The notes beneath the pieces are model-generated. The model searched no databases and was not told the DNA's origin. It was given only the letters and a program-made list of their open reading frames with translations. Below are positions 62,013-64,000 of a stretch of 64,000 bases of DNA, one piece after another. Source of the DNA: Bacillus sp. DNRA2 (lineage in GTDB: Bacteria; Bacillota; Bacilli; Bacillales; Cytobacillaceae). The DNA lies in assembly GCF_012843265.1 (NCBI RefSeq), contig NZ_JABAIT010000005.1, positions 1-64,000 of the forward strand. Direction: 5' to 3'. The translations under genes and the position numbers were made by a program. Position 1 is the first letter of the stretch; every line of letters starts with the position of its first letter.

Positions 62013-62054
62013 TGTGTTACACATATGCGAAAAATCATTTAAATGTGTTATACG
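62013..62054. promoter_or_regulatory. Direct repeats upstream of ccpN, candidate CcpN sites
   Basis: TGTGTTACACA (62013-62023) and TGTGTTATACG (62044-62054) are 31 bp apart, about three helical turns, and lie 20-60 nt upstream of ccpN. Each differs by one base from the CcpN consensus as I recall it (TRTGHYATAYW). Confidence 0.45.
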
Positions 62055-62244
62055 ATTAATATATAGTATATTACATTTCGAATCAATTCGATTTCTTCGT
62101 AGAATGTAAACGATTTGTGACAAATTATTGTAGGATAAGTTTTTCCAGTTGAAAAAACAGAAAAATTCCCAATTGTTTGTCTATCCAACTTTTCATGGTA
62201 AAATAGAAAACAATTAACGAAAGAATTGGAGTGTCGAAGAAGAA

Positions 62245-62499
62245 ATGAGCGTACATAAAGCATTATCAGCACATGTTAACGGGCTAAATCATATTATTAG
62301 AGAATATGCTTTGTTAGATCAAGACAGAGAAACCTTCATTGAGGAAGCCTGCCAGTTATGTAAAGCTGGACTGCCATTTAGCACTGAAAAAATTAATCAA
62401 GTCACTGAAAAAATGAATCTTTTATCAAAAAAGATTGAAAATCTACCTGAACGACAAATGGTTAGCGTCCAAATGGTTCAGGAGTATGTAAGCAAATAG
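62245..62499 (+). CDS. DUF2533 family protein (YpbS-like)
   Basis: An 84-residue helical protein. MSVHKALSAHVNGLNHIIR and CKAGLPFSTEKINQVTEKMN resemble the small Bacillus YpbS/DUF2533 family. Function is unknown. The ATG follows GGAG at long spacing. Divergent from ccpN and convergent with the next gene. Confidence 0.7.
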   Translation: MSVHKALSAHVNGLNHIIREYALLDQDRETFIEEACQLCKAGLPFSTEKINQVTEKMNLLSKKIENLPERQMVSVQMVQEYVSK

Positions 62500-62514
62500 G
62501 ACATACTAATCATC

Positions 62515-62566
62515 AAAAAGCTGCCCCAAAGTTAGTGAACTGACTGAACTTTAGGGTGGCTTTTTT
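62515..62566. terminator. Bidirectional terminator
   Basis: AAAAAGC...CCC.AAAGTT pairs with AACTTT.GGG...GCTTTTT across a 13-nt loop, with small mismatches, between convergent genes. It touches the stop codon at 62565. Confidence 0.8.
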
Positions 62567-63029
62567 ATTTCCGTAGTAGTTGTTTAAACCAAAAATAAAC
62601 CAATGTAATCAATTGTAAATAAATAAAAAAACCAAAAACCGTATAGTAATGATGCCAGTTCAACTGATGGCTAAACCATCCTTGTTCTTCGGCAAACTTT
62701 TCAAAAACAGCTGCAAGCATACCCAAACTAAGAATCAACCCCGTTCGCTTCCATCCCTTTATCATTGAAATTACCGAAAAATAGACGTAAAGACTAAATG
62801 GCAGGACAATCAAAGTAAACAAAATGTTGATTGAGAAAATTTCTGGAAATGGGCGCATCGGAAAGCTGTACAAACCATGCCCTACAAAATATAAATCTAA
62901 ATAGGTTGCTACTAAACTTCCAAACAGGATTGTTGACAGCCGTTCAACAAAATTGTTAGGTCCATATCGAGACAGCTTTTTTAGCGATGACGGCGATCTC
63001 AAGTTTCTCAAGTGTTTGACAATACTCAC
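62565..63029 (-). CDS. CBO0543 family membrane protein
   Basis: A roughly 154-residue protein with four or five membrane helices (for example ILFTLIVLPFSLYVYFSVIS). The overall arrangement and the FAEEQGWFSHQLNWHHYYT region match CBO0543-type proteins of Bacillaceae, which have no known function. The start is probably GTG at 63029, with AGGTGGGG 9 nt upstream, inside the end of the preceding gene. The frames overlap by about 74 nt, suggesting coupled translation. Confidence 0.72.
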   Translation of the reverse strand: MSIVKHLRNLRSPSSLKKLSRYGPNNFVERLSTILFGSLVATYLDLYFVGHGLYSFPMRPFPEIFSINILFTLIVLPFSLYVYFSVISMIKGWKRTGLILSLGMLAAVFEKFAEEQGWFSHQLNWHHYYTVFGFFIYLQLITLVYFWFKQLLRK

Positions 63030-64000
63030 GTTTAATATCCCCACCTAGTTTTTCCTGGTCTTCAATTAAATACTCTAAAACATCGATATCCTTATACCAA
63101 TCTCCCCCTTCAGCAGGTTCATGGCGAACGTCATTCCATACATATTGTAGTTGTGGGCTATATATTCTTGGCATTCCAGCCTTAAGGCGACAGCCATTTA
63201 GTCTCTTTAGTTGATAAATTTTACCTGGGGTCCCCTCTTTAACTACAGAAAACAGCTTTGGCCAATAATCATTTCTTGAACCAGTATGTGGTGTTGAGAG
63301 CGCCCATTGATAAACCCTTTCCAAAACTTGCTTGTTTCGAAATAACAGCCCATATAAGACCTTACCAAGCAAAATCCGTTGCCTCAATGAATCAAACTGC
63401 GGTAAAGGCTTCCCAATCAGCTCTATTTTTGAACCCTTAGAATAAGGGAATAAAATATGTGTAAATGAAAACAGCTCCTGCAGCTTGAACTGTAGTGTAT
63501 TTATCACATTGGTTTTAAAATGTGGTTTTTGTATCACTCGTTCCTCTAAATAACTTTGTTCATTGACTACAAGAGCCATGGTTAACATATACTGATTATG
63601 GTAAACAAAGAAATGATTCCACATTGCTTCCATGAACATCGAAACTCCGAAATGGGATAGCAAATGAAATAATGGTTTCCCTCGCTTTAGGCTTTCCTCA
63701 TAAAGTAAAAATTGTGGATAGGCATCTTGAAAAATAAGCCAGTTCCCACGTTCGAGAAACGAAAAAAACTGATGCCTTTCATTACTTGAGAGCAAAACCG
63801 CTAAAAACTCTCCTTCTAAATCCGTCATATTCCAACCGCCGTTTCTAGACACCATATGACCGAGAAACGCCCAATGAATTTCTGGATGACTTTTATAAAA
63901 ATCGAGATAAGCCTTTGTTCGCGTAAGATTATTACGATTCCATCTTTGTGTCTCACTATGAATCCGATTAATCAAATACATCTCATCCTTCGTAATTGGA
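62956..64000 (-). CDS. DUF2515 family protein (YppC-like), N-terminus outside the window
   Basis: At least 341 residues are visible, and the frame stays open to the right edge (residues PITKDE precede the first ATG), so the gene probably starts beyond. INRIHSETQRWNRNNLTRT and HPEIHWAFLGHMVSRNGGWN match the DUF2515/YppC family of Bacillus proteins, of unknown function. It overlaps the CBO0543 gene downstream. Confidence 0.78.
   Translation of the reverse strand, partial: PITKDEMYLINRIHSETQRWNRNNLTRTKAYLDFYKSHPEIHWAFLGHMVSRNGGWNMTDLEGEFLAVLLSSNERHQFFSFLERGNWLIFQDAYPQFLLYEESLKRGKPLFHLLSHFGVSMFMEAMWNHFFVYHNQYMLTMALVVNEQSYLEERVIQKPHFKTNVINTLQFKLQELFSFTHILFPYSKGSKIELIGKPLPQFDSLRQRILLGKVLYGLLFRNKQVLERVYQWALSTPHTGSRNDYWPKLFSVVKEGTPGKIYQLKRLNGCRLKAGMPRIYSPQLQYVWNDVRHEPAEGGDWYKDIDVLEYLIEDQEKLGGDIKREYCQTLEKLEIAVIAKKAVSIWT

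Noticed and set aside
62105-62125. CcpA cre-like TGTAAACGATTTGTGA upstream of ccpN
   Set aside because: The 3' half does not fit the cre consensus (WCA missing).

Overview
The window looks like chromosome from a low-GC, endospore-forming Bacillaceae. Evidence: strong AAGGAGG-type ribosome binding sites with frequent GTG/TTG starts, Rho-independent terminators after most genes, many Bacillus-type families (YpuA, YkuK, YitT, YppC, Spo0M, DUF1292, CcpN, PpsR), Spo0A-type boxes and a CIRCE element. No rRNA, tRNA, CRISPR array or prophage was seen. The species cannot be told from the sequence.

Layout. 1-2.8 kb: the 5' end of a group II intron sits just behind the terminator of a BrnQ permease; then an AhpD-like gene with a structured upstream region and a 44-residue gene. 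2.8-8.6 kb: an SGNH hydrolase paired with a membrane acyltransferase, then polyphosphate kinase and exopolyphosphatase. 8.9-13.6 kb: a repeat-rich protein, two overlapping small genes, and a three-subunit molybdenum hydroxylase behind a large inverted repeat. 13.8-21.5 kb: htpG with a CIRCE operator, a beta-propeller protein, YkuK, and a MATE exporter broken by one stop codon. 21.6-29.4 kb: a DHA2 exporter, a triple-repeat protein, YitT, and a YknXYZ-W type ABC exporter operon. 29.6-39.5 kb: a VanY-type peptidase beside a 51-bp perfect palindrome, an aldo/keto reductase, CarD, DedA, a Spo0M-like gene under a manganese riboswitch, an ACT-PFL operon under a glycine riboswitch, and a DEAD-box helicase with a repeated tail. 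39.8-47.0 kb: acetone carboxylase acxABC, driven by a textbook sigma-54 promoter and a divergent AcoR-type activator with candidate enhancer sites. 47.1-57.7 kb: YpuA, a cold shock protein, an E. coli-type SpeD, a UbiB-like kinase, RNase H, a beta-repeat protein, subtilase, PBP4-type carboxypeptidase and ExoA. 57.8-62.0 kb: ccpN-ppsR-ppdK, a gluconeogenic control and enzyme set. 62.2-64.0 kb: three small conserved proteins.

Themes. Carbon metabolism is prominent: acetone entry, pyruvate-PEP interconversion with its own kinase/phosphorylase, and the CcpN repressor. RNA-level control is well represented: two riboswitches with visible terminators, one with a 10-nt antiterminator match. Several small repeats (two internally deleted copies of a Bacillus intergenic element and two palindromes) lie in gaps or against stop codons. 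The best new leads are the manganese riboswitch with tandem terminators before a Spo0M-like gene, the CIRCE site on htpG, the group II intron behind the brnQ terminator, the 51-bp palindrome, and the unassigned structured region near 2.3-2.44 kb.
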